Origin: an uncultured Clostridia bacterium
GTDB lineage: Bacteria; Bacillota; Clostridia; UBA1381
Reading direction: 5' to 3'
Assembly (NCBI GenBank): GCA_947631085.1
Contig: CANRJY010000001.1
Coordinates: 204,529-268,528 of the forward strand
Length of the DNA stretch: 64,000 bases
Shown here: one piece after another, positions 54,816 through 63,429 of the stretch
How positions within the stretch are numbered: position 1 is the first letter of the stretch
Layout of the letters: every line of letters begins with the position of its first letter
The notes under the pieces: generated by a model
The model's database searches: none
What the model was told of the DNA's origin: nothing
The model's input: only the letters and a program-made list of their open reading frames with translations
Program-made: the position numbers and the translations under genes

Positions 54816-55967
54816 TTATTTAATAAGTCTCGCCTTTATAACGCCGCTCGTGTTTGAGAGCTTTTCCATAACCTCCGCCGGAATAGGTTCGTCGGTGTTG
54901 ATAATCGTATACGCGATGTCACCCTTTGACGCGTTCATCATGTCGGAGATGTTTACCGTGATAACGTCCGTGTACTTCGCGATAGCGTTCGGGATATTCT
55001 TATGAATGATCGCCACACGTCCGCCCGCGCTCTTTTGCAGCCAGCAGCGCGGGAAGTTTACGGAATTTACTATATTTCCGTTTTCGAGATAGTCCGCTAT
55101 CTCCTGGCAAGCCATAACGGCGCAGTTATCCTCCGATTCCTCGGTTGACGCGCCCAAATGCGGTATCGCGAGTATACCGTTTTCACTTACCGCGCTCGCG
55201 CCCGGGAAGTCTACGACGTATTTCGCAACCTTGCCCTCAGCTATAGCCGCCTTCACGTCATCCGCGTTTACAAGTCCGCCGCGCGCGAAGTTCAAAATTC
55301 TTACTCCGTCCTTCATCTTTGCGATTGCTTCCGCGTTTATCGAGTCTCTCGTTTCGTCTGTCAGCGGAACGTGGATCGTAACGTAATCCGAAACCTTGTA
55401 AATATCGTCGATATTTTTTACGACCTTAACCTTTTCCGACAGCTTCAGAGCGTTCGCAACGGACAGGAACGGATCGTAGCCCACTACGTCCATGCCGAGC
55501 GCGACAGCCGCGTTAGCTACGAGTATGCCTATCGCGCCCAAACCGATTACGCCGAGCGTCTTGCCCATAATTTCGTTGCCCGCAAAATGCGATTTGCCCT
55601 TCTCGACCTGCTTGTCAATGTCGTCGCCGTTCAGCGTGCTCGCCCATTCGATACCCTCAACAATATCTCTCGACGAAAGCAGCAGTCCCGCGATAACAAG
55701 CTCCTTGACCGCGTTCGCGTTAGCACCCGGGGTGTTGAAAACAACGATACCCTTTTCGGTACATTTGTCAATCGGAATATTATTTACACCCGCGCCCGCT
55801 CTCGCTACCGCAAGAAGCGTCTCGGGAAGCTCCATGTCGTGCATTTTAAAGCTTCTTAAAACTATACCGTCGGCATTTGTATTTACATCGTCGGTTATTG
55901 TGTAGTTATCGCCGAGCTGATCCAATCCGACAGCGGCGATTTTGTTTAACGTAAGTATATTAAACAT
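54816..55967 (-). CDS. serA: D-3-phosphoglycerate dehydrogenase
   Basis: First committed step of serine biosynthesis (NAD-dependent). Rossmann loop GLGAIGILVANAAVALGMDVVGYDP, catalytic Arg in ILNFARGGLVNADDV, and His in IPHLGASTEESEDN are present. The C-terminal ~65 residues form an ACT-type regulatory domain (KNIPNAIAKYTDVITVNISDM). Length 383 is the short ACT form. It lies 15 bases after serC and is cotranscribed. Confidence 0.95.
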   Translation of the reverse strand: MFNILTLNKIAAVGLDQLGDNYTITDDVNTNADGIVLRSFKMHDMELPETLLAVARAGAGVNNIPIDKCTEKGIVVFNTPGANANAVKELVIAGLLLSSRDIVEGIEWASTLNGDDIDKQVEKGKSHFAGNEIMGKTLGVIGLGAIGILVANAAVALGMDVVGYDPFLSVANALKLSEKVKVVKNIDDIYKVSDYVTIHVPLTDETRDSINAEAIAKMKDGVRILNFARGGLVNADDVKAAIAEGKVAKYVVDFPGASAVSENGILAIPHLGASTEESEDNCAVMACQEIADYLENGNIVNSVNFPRCWLQKSAGGRVAIIHKNIPNAIAKYTDVITVNISDMMNASKGDIAYTIINTDEPIPAEVMEKLSNTSGVIKARLIK

Positions 55968-55982
55968 GATTGATCTCTCCTA

Positions 55983-57068
55983 TTATTTATTTTCAGCCTC
56001 AAATTTCTTCATAAATTCAACTAGCGCCTCAACGCCCTCTATCGGCATGGCGTTGTAAATGCTCGCTCTCATGCCGCCTACGGTTCTGTGACCTTTTATG
56101 TTGATAAAGCCCGCCGCCGTAGCTTCCTTTACAAACTTCGCGTCAAGCTCCTCGTCACCCGTTACGAACGGTATGTTCATAAGCGATCTGTCCTCGGGAA
56201 CGACCGTACCCTTGAACATTTCCGAGCTGTCAAGGAAATCATAAAGAATTTTAGCCTTTTTCTCGTTTATCTTCTGAAGCTCCTTAACTCCGCCCTTATC
56301 CTTGATCCACTGAAGAACAAGACCGAGCATATATATGCCGTATGTCGGCGGCGTGTTGTACATTGAGCCGTTGTCACGGTGAATTGAATACTTGAACATT
56401 GTCGGCGTACCTTCGAGCGTGTCGCCTATTAAATCGTTGCGTACGATTACGAGCGTAACGCCCGCGGGACCTAAGTTCTTCTGCGCGCCCGCGTAAAGAA
56501 TACCGAACTTGTTTATGTCAATCTCCTCCGCCATTACACATGACGAAATATCCGCAACGAGCACCGCGTCGGTGTCGGGGAGCTTCTTTTCGGTGTAGTG
56601 CGTACCGTATATCGTGTTGTTATAGCAAATGTAGCAGTAGTCCGCTTCGGGGTCGAACATACTCTTATCGGTCTCGGGAATGTACGAGAACGTCTTATCC
56701 GCCGACGACGCGACCTTGTTGACCTTGATATATCTCTCAGCCTCCTGAGCCGCCTTTTTAGCCCACTGACCTGTGATGATATAGTCAGCCTTACCCGACT
56801 TCGTGCCGAGGTTCATCGGAATTGCCGCGAACTGCGACGAAGCGCCGCCCTGCAAAAACAGTACCGTATAATTGTCGGGAACGTGCATAAGCTCTCTTAC
56901 GAGCGCCTCCGCGTTGTCGATTATCGCCTTGTACTCCTTCGAACGATGGCTCATCTCCATGACAGACTGACCTGTCGTACCGTACTCGGTCATCTCCGCC
57001 GCCGCCTTTTCAAGCACCTCAAGCGGGAGCATTGAGGGACCCGCCGAAAAATTGTAAACTCTGCTCAT
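55983..57068 (-). CDS. serC: Phosphoserine aminotransferase
   Basis: PLP enzyme converting 3-phosphohydroxypyruvate to phosphoserine. The N-terminal SRVYNFSAGPSMLP and EMSHRSKEYK, and the PLP-Lys region YAGAQKNLGPAGVTLVIV are diagnostic. Start is ATG 57068, eight bases after GGAGG; an upstream start ten codons earlier lies before that SD. Length is about 361. No serB follows; phosphatase must be elsewhere. Confidence 0.95.
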   Translation of the reverse strand: MSRVYNFSAGPSMLPLEVLEKAAAEMTEYGTTGQSVMEMSHRSKEYKAIIDNAEALVRELMHVPDNYTVLFLQGGASSQFAAIPMNLGTKSGKADYIITGQWAKKAAQEAERYIKVNKVASSADKTFSYIPETDKSMFDPEADYCYICYNNTIYGTHYTEKKLPDTDAVLVADISSCVMAEEIDINKFGILYAGAQKNLGPAGVTLVIVRNDLIGDTLEGTPTMFKYSIHRDNGSMYNTPPTYGIYMLGLVLQWIKDKGGVKELQKINEKKAKILYDFLDSSEMFKGTVVPEDRSLMNIPFVTGDEELDAKFVKEATAAGFINIKGHRTVGGMRASIYNAMPIEGVEALVEFMKKFEAENK

Positions 57069-57141
57069 TATATATTCCTCCATTTTTATTATTTTCATGC
57101 GTAAGGATTGTTAAAATCTTCACATTGTTTTTATTTCATAT

Positions 57142-57170
57142 ATTATATAACGAGCGGCGCATTTCGTCAA
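57142..57170 (-). promoter_or_regulatory. Sigma-A promoter of serC-serA
   Basis: TTGACG (57165-57170), 17-base spacer, TATAAT (57142-57147) on the minus strand. Confidence 0.82.
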
Positions 57171-57232
57171 TATGAGCGGTGACAGAAATTTATGCATGTT
57201 TCGGCGTTTTTTTTCACCATTTTGTATAAATT

Positions 57233-57919
57233 TCAAAGAATTTCGTAATAATCCGCGACGCTGTTGGCTATAGCCCACGCGATTTTCGCCTGATAATCCT
57301 CGTCGTTGAGCTTTGCCTCCTCGTCGGGATTGGATATAAACCCGCACTCGGCAAGTATCGCGGGTATCGGCGGATTTTTCATCAGAAACAGGCTTTCGTC
57401 GGCTGTTTTTACCGCGTGAGCCTCCGCGCCTGTAACTCCCGCGATTTTATCCTGTATGCTCTCGGCAAGCTCCTCTATTTCCGCGTGGTTTTTGGAGTAG
57501 AAAATATGAAGCCCGCTCACTCTTGAATCGGAAAACGAGTTAAGATGAATGCTCAAAAACAGGTCCGCGCCGCTTTGCTCCATAATATCGCGCCGTTTGT
57601 GCATATCCGTGACCTTCATCTGCCTGATCGTCTTATCGCTCTCGTCCCAAAGCCCGTCGTCGCCGCAGCGCGTCATAACGACCCGCACCCCGCGCGCTTC
57701 AAGCACCTCTCCGAGCTTTTGCGCGATCGCAAGATTAACGTCCTTCTCCATAGTCCCATTGACTCCCACCGCCCCGCCATCCGGCGCGCCATGTCCCGCG
57801 TCAACGACGACGCAGTATGTTTTTTCCGAGAACACCTGTGCCGCCGGAATATGCCTGAGACAAATCCCCGCCGCTACGCCGAAAGTCAGCGCCAAAATGA
57901 ATATTGCATATTTCTTCAT
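57233..57919 (-). CDS. cwlD: N-acetylmuramoyl-L-alanine amidase CwlD-type
   Basis: Zinc amidase (Amidase_3). N-terminal signal/anchor about 5-22. Zinc ligands: His in VVDAGHGAPDGG, Glu in EKDVNLAIAQKLGEVL, His in FLSIHLNSFSD; catalytic Glu in ILAECGFISNPDEE. In Bacillus, CwlD forms muramic-delta-lactam of the spore cortex. The 228-residue size and GAPDGG variant fit CwlD better than lytic amidases. The SD lies within a hairpin immediately upstream. Confidence 0.92.
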   Translation of the reverse strand: MKKYAIFILALTFGVAAGICLRHIPAAQVFSEKTYCVVVDAGHGAPDGGAVGVNGTMEKDVNLAIAQKLGEVLEARGVRVVMTRCGDDGLWDESDKTIRQMKVTDMHKRRDIMEQSGADLFLSIHLNSFSDSRVSGLHIFYSKNHAEIEELAESIQDKIAGVTGAEAHAVKTADESLFLMKNPPIPAILAECGFISNPDEEAKLNDEDYQAKIAWAIANSVADYYEIL

Positions 57920-57924
57920 AGAAA

Positions 57925-57953
57925 AATCACCCCGTATATTTTATGGGGTGATT
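57925..57953 (-). promoter_or_regulatory. Hairpin covering the cwlD ribosome-binding site
   Basis: AATCACCCC and GGGGTGATT are perfect nine-base arms with an eleven-base AU loop. On the minus strand the 3' arm contains the SD GGGGTGAT and is followed by TTTTTC, so the element looks both like an intrinsic terminator of upstream read-through and like an SD-sequestering hairpin. The gap 57954-58082 has no other feature that I can identify. Confidence 0.6.
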
Positions 57954-58082
57954 GTGATTTTTATTATTTTAGTTTTTCCCTATACTGTCACTCATGTATA
58001 AATCTGCTGCCAAAGCAAATAAAATATTGAACTGTCGCGCCACTGCCGTGAAAAAGCGCTTTCCGCGTTAGGGTTTTATAGT

Positions 58083-58214
58083 TCAATCCATATCTCTCGA
58101 AAATCTCGACTGTGTTTTGCAAAGAACTATATCGACCTTACCTTCCTCGCAGTCACGGAGCATCTGATTAAATGCCGGTCTGTTCCTGTCAGCGCCGCTA
58201 TAGTCCTCGTCTGC
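58083..58214 (-). pseudogene. Fragment of a serine-recombinase catalytic domain
   Basis: One open stretch encodes DEDYSGADRNRPAFNQMLRD, then CEEGKVDIVLCKTQSRFSRD and a stop. It aligns with the central resolvase domain of the adjacent intact recombinase (DDGYSG, NRP, IVKDFSRFARD). A stop precedes it and another closes it. It lacks the catalytic Ser region and all downstream domains. It is probably the remnant of a third TnpX-like recombinase. Confidence 0.8.
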
Positions 58215-58254
58215 TTATGTCAAGCAAGGGATAAAAAAATAATTGATTTTTTTA

Positions 58255-59784
58255 CTATTCCTTTTCCTTAAAAGTCCACACTATTTCAATCCTCTTATCA
58301 GGATAAATATAGATTGCCTTAATCAAGTCCTCAATCGTCTGGCGGTTGATTTCATCTATTCCGATATATTTATCGAAAATGCCTGTTGCCGATAGGCTGT
58401 CCACAGATGCGGCTTCTTTGGTAAGGCTCTCTATGCGGCGAGTGTATTCGTCTATGCCGTCGTTTATGATGCTTCTTGCCTCTGTAAACTCGTCCTCGGC
58501 GAGTTCATTCTTAGTAAGCCGTATATACAGTTCCGTTATTTTTCGCTTTTCATCAGCGATTTTTCGGTAAAGCCGCTCTATCTCGGTTTCAATTTGCTGT
58601 TTCTTATCATCGCACTTTTGCTCTATTTCTGATATATCGGCGGCTTTCGAAATTTCCGCTTTTATGGCGGCAGTTACAACCTTCGCTATTTGGCTTTCCT
58701 TTATTTTGTCCTGAAAGCAATCGTTTTCCTTGGTGAATTGCTTATAAGAACACATATACGTTGCGTCTGCTCTGCCGTAGCTGTTCATAAGATGACCACA
58801 GCCGCCGCATCTGACAAATCCTTTTAAGCCGATTTTTTTGCCGTTCGGGTGCGTCCTCTTTTGCGCTATTGCCCTTACGGCGTTATAGACCTCACAGGAA
58901 ACGATAGGCTCATGCGTGTTCTCGACAACAATTCTGTCCTCTTTTTTCACGCTTCTGACCTGTGGGCTTCCCACGGTAATTCGCTCGAATTTATGACTAA
59001 TCAGCTTGCCCGTGTATCGCTCGTCAGATGCGATATTAGTTATCATACTTGCCGTCCAGCATTTATATTTGCTGACCGTATTCCACTCGCGACACATCGG
59101 GTCTATGCTCTTTTTGTACTCCGCCGGAGTTAATACGCCCTCCTTATTAAGCTGCTGCGCGATTTCTTTTGTTGTTCTGCCGCTCAGACGCATATTAAAA
59201 ATACGTCTTACGATTTCGGCGGCAGGCTCGTCTATTATGATATGCCCTTTATTGTCGGGGTCTTTCACATATCCGTAAAAGGCATACGGAGCAAGGAATT
59301 TTCCCATTTTAGATTGAATCCGCCTCGTGCTTTTGACCTTTTCGGATAAGTCGATACTGTATAAACTGTACGTTATATTCTTTAACGCCACGTCCGTACC
59401 GCCTGTAATTCCGCGATAATCCTTGCTGTCATATCTATTGTTGACGGATATGAATCGGATTTCCCATTCGGGGAATTTGTATTCGAGATAGTTGCCTATC
59501 TCTATATAGTCTCTCGCGAACCGTGAAAAATCCTTTACAATAATACAGTCTACACTGTGAGTTTCGGCTAATATCAGCAGCTTCTTAACGCTTGGTCTGT
59601 TCATATTAGTGCCGGAATATCCGTCGTCAACCAATTCGATTGTTTCAATCGGTCTGTCCGACAACTCCTTATCTATATATAGGTCAATGAGTGACCGCTG
59701 ATTAGCTATGCTGTCGCTTTCGGCTTTATCGCCGTCGTCTACGGATAGCCTCAAGTATTTTGCGATTACATACTTATCCCGCAA
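58255..59784 (-). CDS. Large serine recombinase
   Basis: Site-specific integrase/resolvase of a mobile element. The N-terminal resolvase domain (about 1-145) contains catalytic Ser in AKYLRLSVDDGD, plus DDGYSGTNMNRPS and VKDFSRFARDYIEIGNYLE. The recombinase domain follows (about 160-290), then a zinc ribbon (FVRCGGCGHLMNSYG and TYMCSYK) and a long coiled coil (about 375-450). Start chosen at TTG 59784, eight bases after GGAGG; an ATG six codons upstream overlaps that SD. It overlaps the upstream truncated recombinase by 11 bases, an arrangement typical of elements with paired recombinases. No cargo genes remain between it and cwlD. Confidence 0.9.
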   Translation of the reverse strand: MRDKYVIAKYLRLSVDDGDKAESDSIANQRSLIDLYIDKELSDRPIETIELVDDGYSGTNMNRPSVKKLLILAETHSVDCIIVKDFSRFARDYIEIGNYLEYKFPEWEIRFISVNNRYDSKDYRGITGGTDVALKNITYSLYSIDLSEKVKSTRRIQSKMGKFLAPYAFYGYVKDPDNKGHIIIDEPAAEIVRRIFNMRLSGRTTKEIAQQLNKEGVLTPAEYKKSIDPMCREWNTVSKYKCWTASMITNIASDERYTGKLISHKFERITVGSPQVRSVKKEDRIVVENTHEPIVSCEVYNAVRAIAQKRTHPNGKKIGLKGFVRCGGCGHLMNSYGRADATYMCSYKQFTKENDCFQDKIKESQIAKVVTAAIKAEISKAADISEIEQKCDDKKQQIETEIERLYRKIADEKRKITELYIRLTKNELAEDEFTEARSIINDGIDEYTRRIESLTKEAASVDSLSATGIFDKYIGIDEINRQTIEDLIKAIYIYPDKRIEIVWTFKEKE

Positions 59785-60790
59785 GTCGCTCACCTCCGAC
59801 ATTAGCGTTATTATCGCTGCACATTATCAACAGTTCGCTCATTTTATCGCTGAACGCCCATTGAATTTCTATATTCTTGTCGGGATAGACCGTTATACGC
59901 TTGACAAATGCGTCAACAATCTCCTGCGTGAGCTTTTTACTGCTCTTGTATTTCTTTAAATCTGCAATCCATTTGCCGGACGATAACAGCCTGTTAAGCC
60001 GCTCTCGCTCCTTATTTACTACTTCAAGATTGCTTGTTTCAGTGTGTAATTCAGCGTCAAACTCGTCCTTCACATTTTTGTATTCCTGCTCATCTATAAT
60101 GCCTTTCGCAAAATCAGACGCGGCGCGTATTCGGCTTGACTTTATGTAAGCGATATTTGAAAGAATACTGCTCGTTTCCCGCGTTACCGCCATCATCTTT
60201 TTCCTGACTACGGGCGATTTAGCCGCGTTCGCAAGCATATTCTCAATATTCGCCAGATACGATATTTGCAGTCTGACGGAGTTCATAACGATTTCTTTCA
60301 GTATGTCCTCCGCTATCATAATAAATTTGCACTTATCGGGGAAAACCGCGTGATGAGGGCATATGTACGTATACCGCGCCTTTTTATAGCCTTTCTTGGC
60401 GGTTTTGTACCGCGTCAGATTCGTACCGCAGTCACCGCATACGATTTTGCCTTTGAACAGATTATTGTTATTACTGATTTTATCGTATTTACCGAGATTT
60501 TTATGATACGCCGCGCTTGTTTCGGCAAGCTGTCTCTGCACCTTATCGAATAATTCCTTTGAAACTATCGGCTCATGAGTATTGGGAACGATTACCCAAT
60601 CACTCTTATCGACGTACTTTTCTTTGCCGCCGTCATAGAATTGCGATTTACGTCTGCCCTGAACCATATTGCCGATATATACTTCGTTTTGGAGCATTGA
60701 TTTAAGCGTAGCTATGCGCCACAGAGTATAGTCTGCGTATCTTTTATCTTTGATTATGCCTTTATCATAACGATACTTCGATGGCGGCAT
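59774..60790 (-). pseudogene. Second large serine recombinase, N-terminal half missing
   Basis: The reading frame resembles a large serine recombinase from the recombinase domain on (TLWRIATLKSMLQNEVYIGN, VIVPNTHEPIVSKELFDKVQ), then a zinc ribbon (KIVCGDCGTNLTRY...YTYICPHH) and coiled coil. The catalytic resolvase domain is absent. Homology starts abruptly near MPPSKYRYDKG at 60790; the in-frame extension further upstream is AT-rich and unlike any recombinase. The breakpoint coincides with a composition change. It is probably non-functional as a recombinase on its own, although the C-terminal half could still be translated from ATG at 60790. Confidence 0.8.
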
Positions 60791-61006
60791 GATACTCCGT
60801 GAATAAGAATTACTATAAGCCGTCAAAAAAATTGTCAATCTTATTAATAAATGCTGATAAATGCTATATTTTTTAATACTAATTCGCAAAATATATAGAT
60901 TTGCGAACACATTGGTATATCACTATATTAGTTTAGTATATATAAAATTAAACTTATTTATACGTTTCTCTAATATTCGATTATTGTAATGAGGTGAGTG
61001 TATATT

Positions 61007-61918
61007 ATGCGTAAATTGATAGGCAATACTCCTATAATAAAATTGAAAAATTTGTCTAATGATAGCATGGCAGATATATACGTTAAATTGGAGTATTACA
61101 ATTTAGGGGGTTCGGTAAAAACGCGAGTTGCACACGAAATGATAAAATCCGCTGAACGAAATGGAGTACTACATAAAGGTATTACGTTGATAGAAGCAAC
61201 AGGCGGAAATACAGGTATTGGAATTGCAATTATTAGCAGACTTAAAGGATATAATTTTATTGCTGTTGTACCAGATAATTATAGCCAACAACGAATAGAC
61301 TTATTAAAAATTTATGGGGCAAAGGTTGTTTTATCAAATCATCTATTGGGAAATGATTCACATATAAGGAAAGCAGAAGAAATTGTACATGCCAACAATA
61401 CATATTTTTGCTTAAATCAATTCAATAATAGAAGTTGTATTGATGCCCATTACTTAGGGACAGCCATAGAAATAATTAATTCCATTGATACTGTAAATGG
61501 ATTTGTGTCTGTGGTTGGAAGTGCGGGTACTTTTACTGGTATTAGCAAGCGTCTAAAGGAGTATGATTCAAATACCAAGTGTTATGTTGTGCAACCAGAA
61601 GGTTCAAATATTATGACAGGATATGCAAAGCCACATTTAATTCAAGGGGCTAGCGTGGGAATCAAACCAGCATTGTTAGATTATAATTTAATTGATGATA
61701 TTATAACTGTTAATAATACAGATGTTGCCAACACTTTAAACGTTCTTTGCCGTCATGAAGGTTTATTTTTGGGTATATCATCTGGTGCCAATATTTGTGC
61801 TGCTATTAAGATAGCAAAACAAATGGGTCCCAAGAAAAAAATAGTTACAATCGCACCTGATGCTGGATATTACTATTTTGATTATTATTCTACGTATGTA
61901 ATGGATCATAATATCTAG
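61007..61918 (+). CDS. Cysteine synthase-like PLP-dependent enzyme
   Basis: Fold-type II PLP enzyme of the O-acetylserine sulfhydrylase/CBS family. PLP Lys in NLGGSVKTRVAHEMI (usual motif GGSVKDR, with Thr for Asp). The substrate loop is EATGGNTGIGIA rather than TSGNTG, and the phosphate-binding loop is VGSAGTFTGISKRLKEY (usually GTGGT.TG). These variations suggest a specialised enzyme, for example in making an unusual amino acid, rather than housekeeping CysK. ATG at 61007 is ten bases after GAGGTGA; a GTG three codons upstream abuts the SD. The gene is AT-rich compared with the core chromosome. It is followed 12 bases later by a frameshifted companion gene. Confidence 0.8.
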   Translation: MRKLIGNTPIIKLKNLSNDSMADIYVKLEYYNLGGSVKTRVAHEMIKSAERNGVLHKGITLIEATGGNTGIGIAIISRLKGYNFIAVVPDNYSQQRIDLLKIYGAKVVLSNHLLGNDSHIRKAEEIVHANNTYFCLNQFNNRSCIDAHYLGTAIEIINSIDTVNGFVSVVGSAGTFTGISKRLKEYDSNTKCYVVQPEGSNIMTGYAKPHLIQGASVGIKPALLDYNLIDDIITVNNTDVANTLNVLCRHEGLFLGISSGANICAAIKIAKQMGPKKKIVTIAPDAGYYYFDYYSTYVMDHNI

Positions 61919-61930
61919 GAGGGATTTACA

Positions 61931-62496
61931 TTGAAGACACAACGGTTATTTTTAAACAACCCTTTTTTAGTAAGTTGTTGCGCACATATAATTGATAAAA
62001 AAAGCAATGCGATTATCTTCTATCGTTTACTATTGAGAAAGATAAAACTATCATTTTATCTAAAGTGAATTTTAATCAAGAAGTTGATGTTATATGGTAT
62101 GGGCGAAAAATTACTGGTAATATTGTTGCCATTGACAATAAAAATAATCACTCAAAAATATATATATTAATGCACAAAGAAGTAGCACTACCCAAAAGCT
62201 ATTTTGAAGCTCAACAGGATATTTTTGCTGTATGTATTAGAGACTATAATATTTATCTCTACCTCAAAATCAAGGAACTTAGTGTGGCAGAACATATTGA
62301 AATTGATGTTGTGGAGAATGAGGATTCGCACCAGCTTACTGCTCTAGGGTTTTACAAAAAAAGAACGATAGAAAATATTGTTACTTGGTATAGGACAATC
62401 AACGCTGAACAAGCAAAAATAATTAAAAATAGCTTTGATATCTTTCATCATGGATACAATTCACGAATTCAGTCATACCCGCCAGATTGTTGGTGA
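61931..62496 (+). pseudogene. Unknown ~188-residue protein gene with a poly-A frameshift
   Basis: TTG at 61931 lies seven bases after GGAGGG and opens KTQRLFLNNPFLVSCCAHII. At the seven-A run beginning near 61997 the frame breaks; adding one A joins it to the frame that carries KKQCDYLLSFTIEKDKTIIL and continues as EVDVIWYGRKITGNIVAIDN to the stop at 62496. The repaired protein would be about 188 residues. The downstream half could start alone at GTG 62065. No family is recognised. Its tight spacing to the cysteine-synthase-like gene suggests a two-gene unit. The break could be a sequencing error, phase variation or decay. Confidence 0.6.
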
Positions 62497-62616
62497 TAGT
62501 GATAGTTAGACTCTATATGAAAAAGGGTTGTAAAAACGATTCTTTCTATGATAGAATAGAAAGAACTCATATGATGAATTTTTTTAGCAAGAGGAAGACG
62601 AAAAAGAACGAGCGAG

Positions 62617-63425
62617 ACTAAAAAGAATATCATCGCCGAACTGATTAAAGAATATGACAACAAAACAACAGCTGATATTCAAGAAGCGTTAAAAACCTTA
62701 CTCAGCGACACTACTCAGGAAATAATGGAAGCAGAACTTGATGAGTATTTAGACTATGAAGGCAGCTACAATCCCGACTATAAACACAAGAAATTACGCA
62801 GTTCCTACGGTGAAATCCCTTTCGAAGTTCCGCAGGATCGCAACGGTAATTTTTCGCCCATAATAGTCCCTAAGCACAAAAAAACATATACGAAATCGAG
62901 CAGAAAATCATTGCTATGCCAACCAAAGGCATGACAACAAATATCATATAACATAGAAAACATTTATGGTTTCGAAGTAAGCAAGGGTATAACGGCAGTA
63001 ATAAACAAAATACTGCCTTAAGTCGAAGAATGGCATCAGCAACCGTTATCCTCGGTATATCCGATTATAGACGCCCCCATTTTCGGTAAGGGATGAACAC
63101 ATCGTAAAAAAGATAGCTGCGTACATAACACTCGGAGTAAACGACTAGGGAAAGAAAGAGTTATAAAGCATAACAATAGGCGGGAATAAGAGTGCTAAAT
63201 ACTGGCTTGGTATACTTAACGACCTCAAAAATCGCAGGATATACTGATGTACTACGGGCTTTCGGGGATAAAATAGGTCATAGCTGTGGCATATCCGAAT
63301 AATGAATAACAGTCCCAATATTGCATCAGGTAAGTAATACCCTTAAATACGTGACAAGAAACAAGGAAGCATTTGCTAATATGATTTAAAGACTATCATC
63401 ATGCGCCGAACGAGAAAATCATCTA
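62617..63425 (+). mobile_element. Decayed IS256-family transposase
   Basis: Fragments in all three plus frames match the IS256/MutA transposase order: NIIAELIKEYDNKTTADIQE, EIMEAELDEYLDYEG, SSYGEIPFEVPQDRNGNF, EIEQKIIAMPTKGMTT, NIENIYGFEVSKGITAVINK, then VEEWHQQPLSSVYPII, KKIAAYITLGVND, GGNKSAKYWLGILNDLKNR, GLSGIK, IAVAYPNNE, HQVSNTLKYV and YHHAPNEKI. Several frameshifts and in-frame stops (at least five) separate the blocks, and the C-terminal part beyond 63425 is missing. No clear terminal inverted repeats were found. It is non-functional. Confidence 0.85.
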
Positions 63426-63429
63426 TAAC

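Noticed and set aside
61931..62496. AlaX-like alanyl-tRNA editing protein
   Set aside because: Only the first ~20 residues look vaguely similar; the metal-binding HxxxH and CxxxH motifs were not found.
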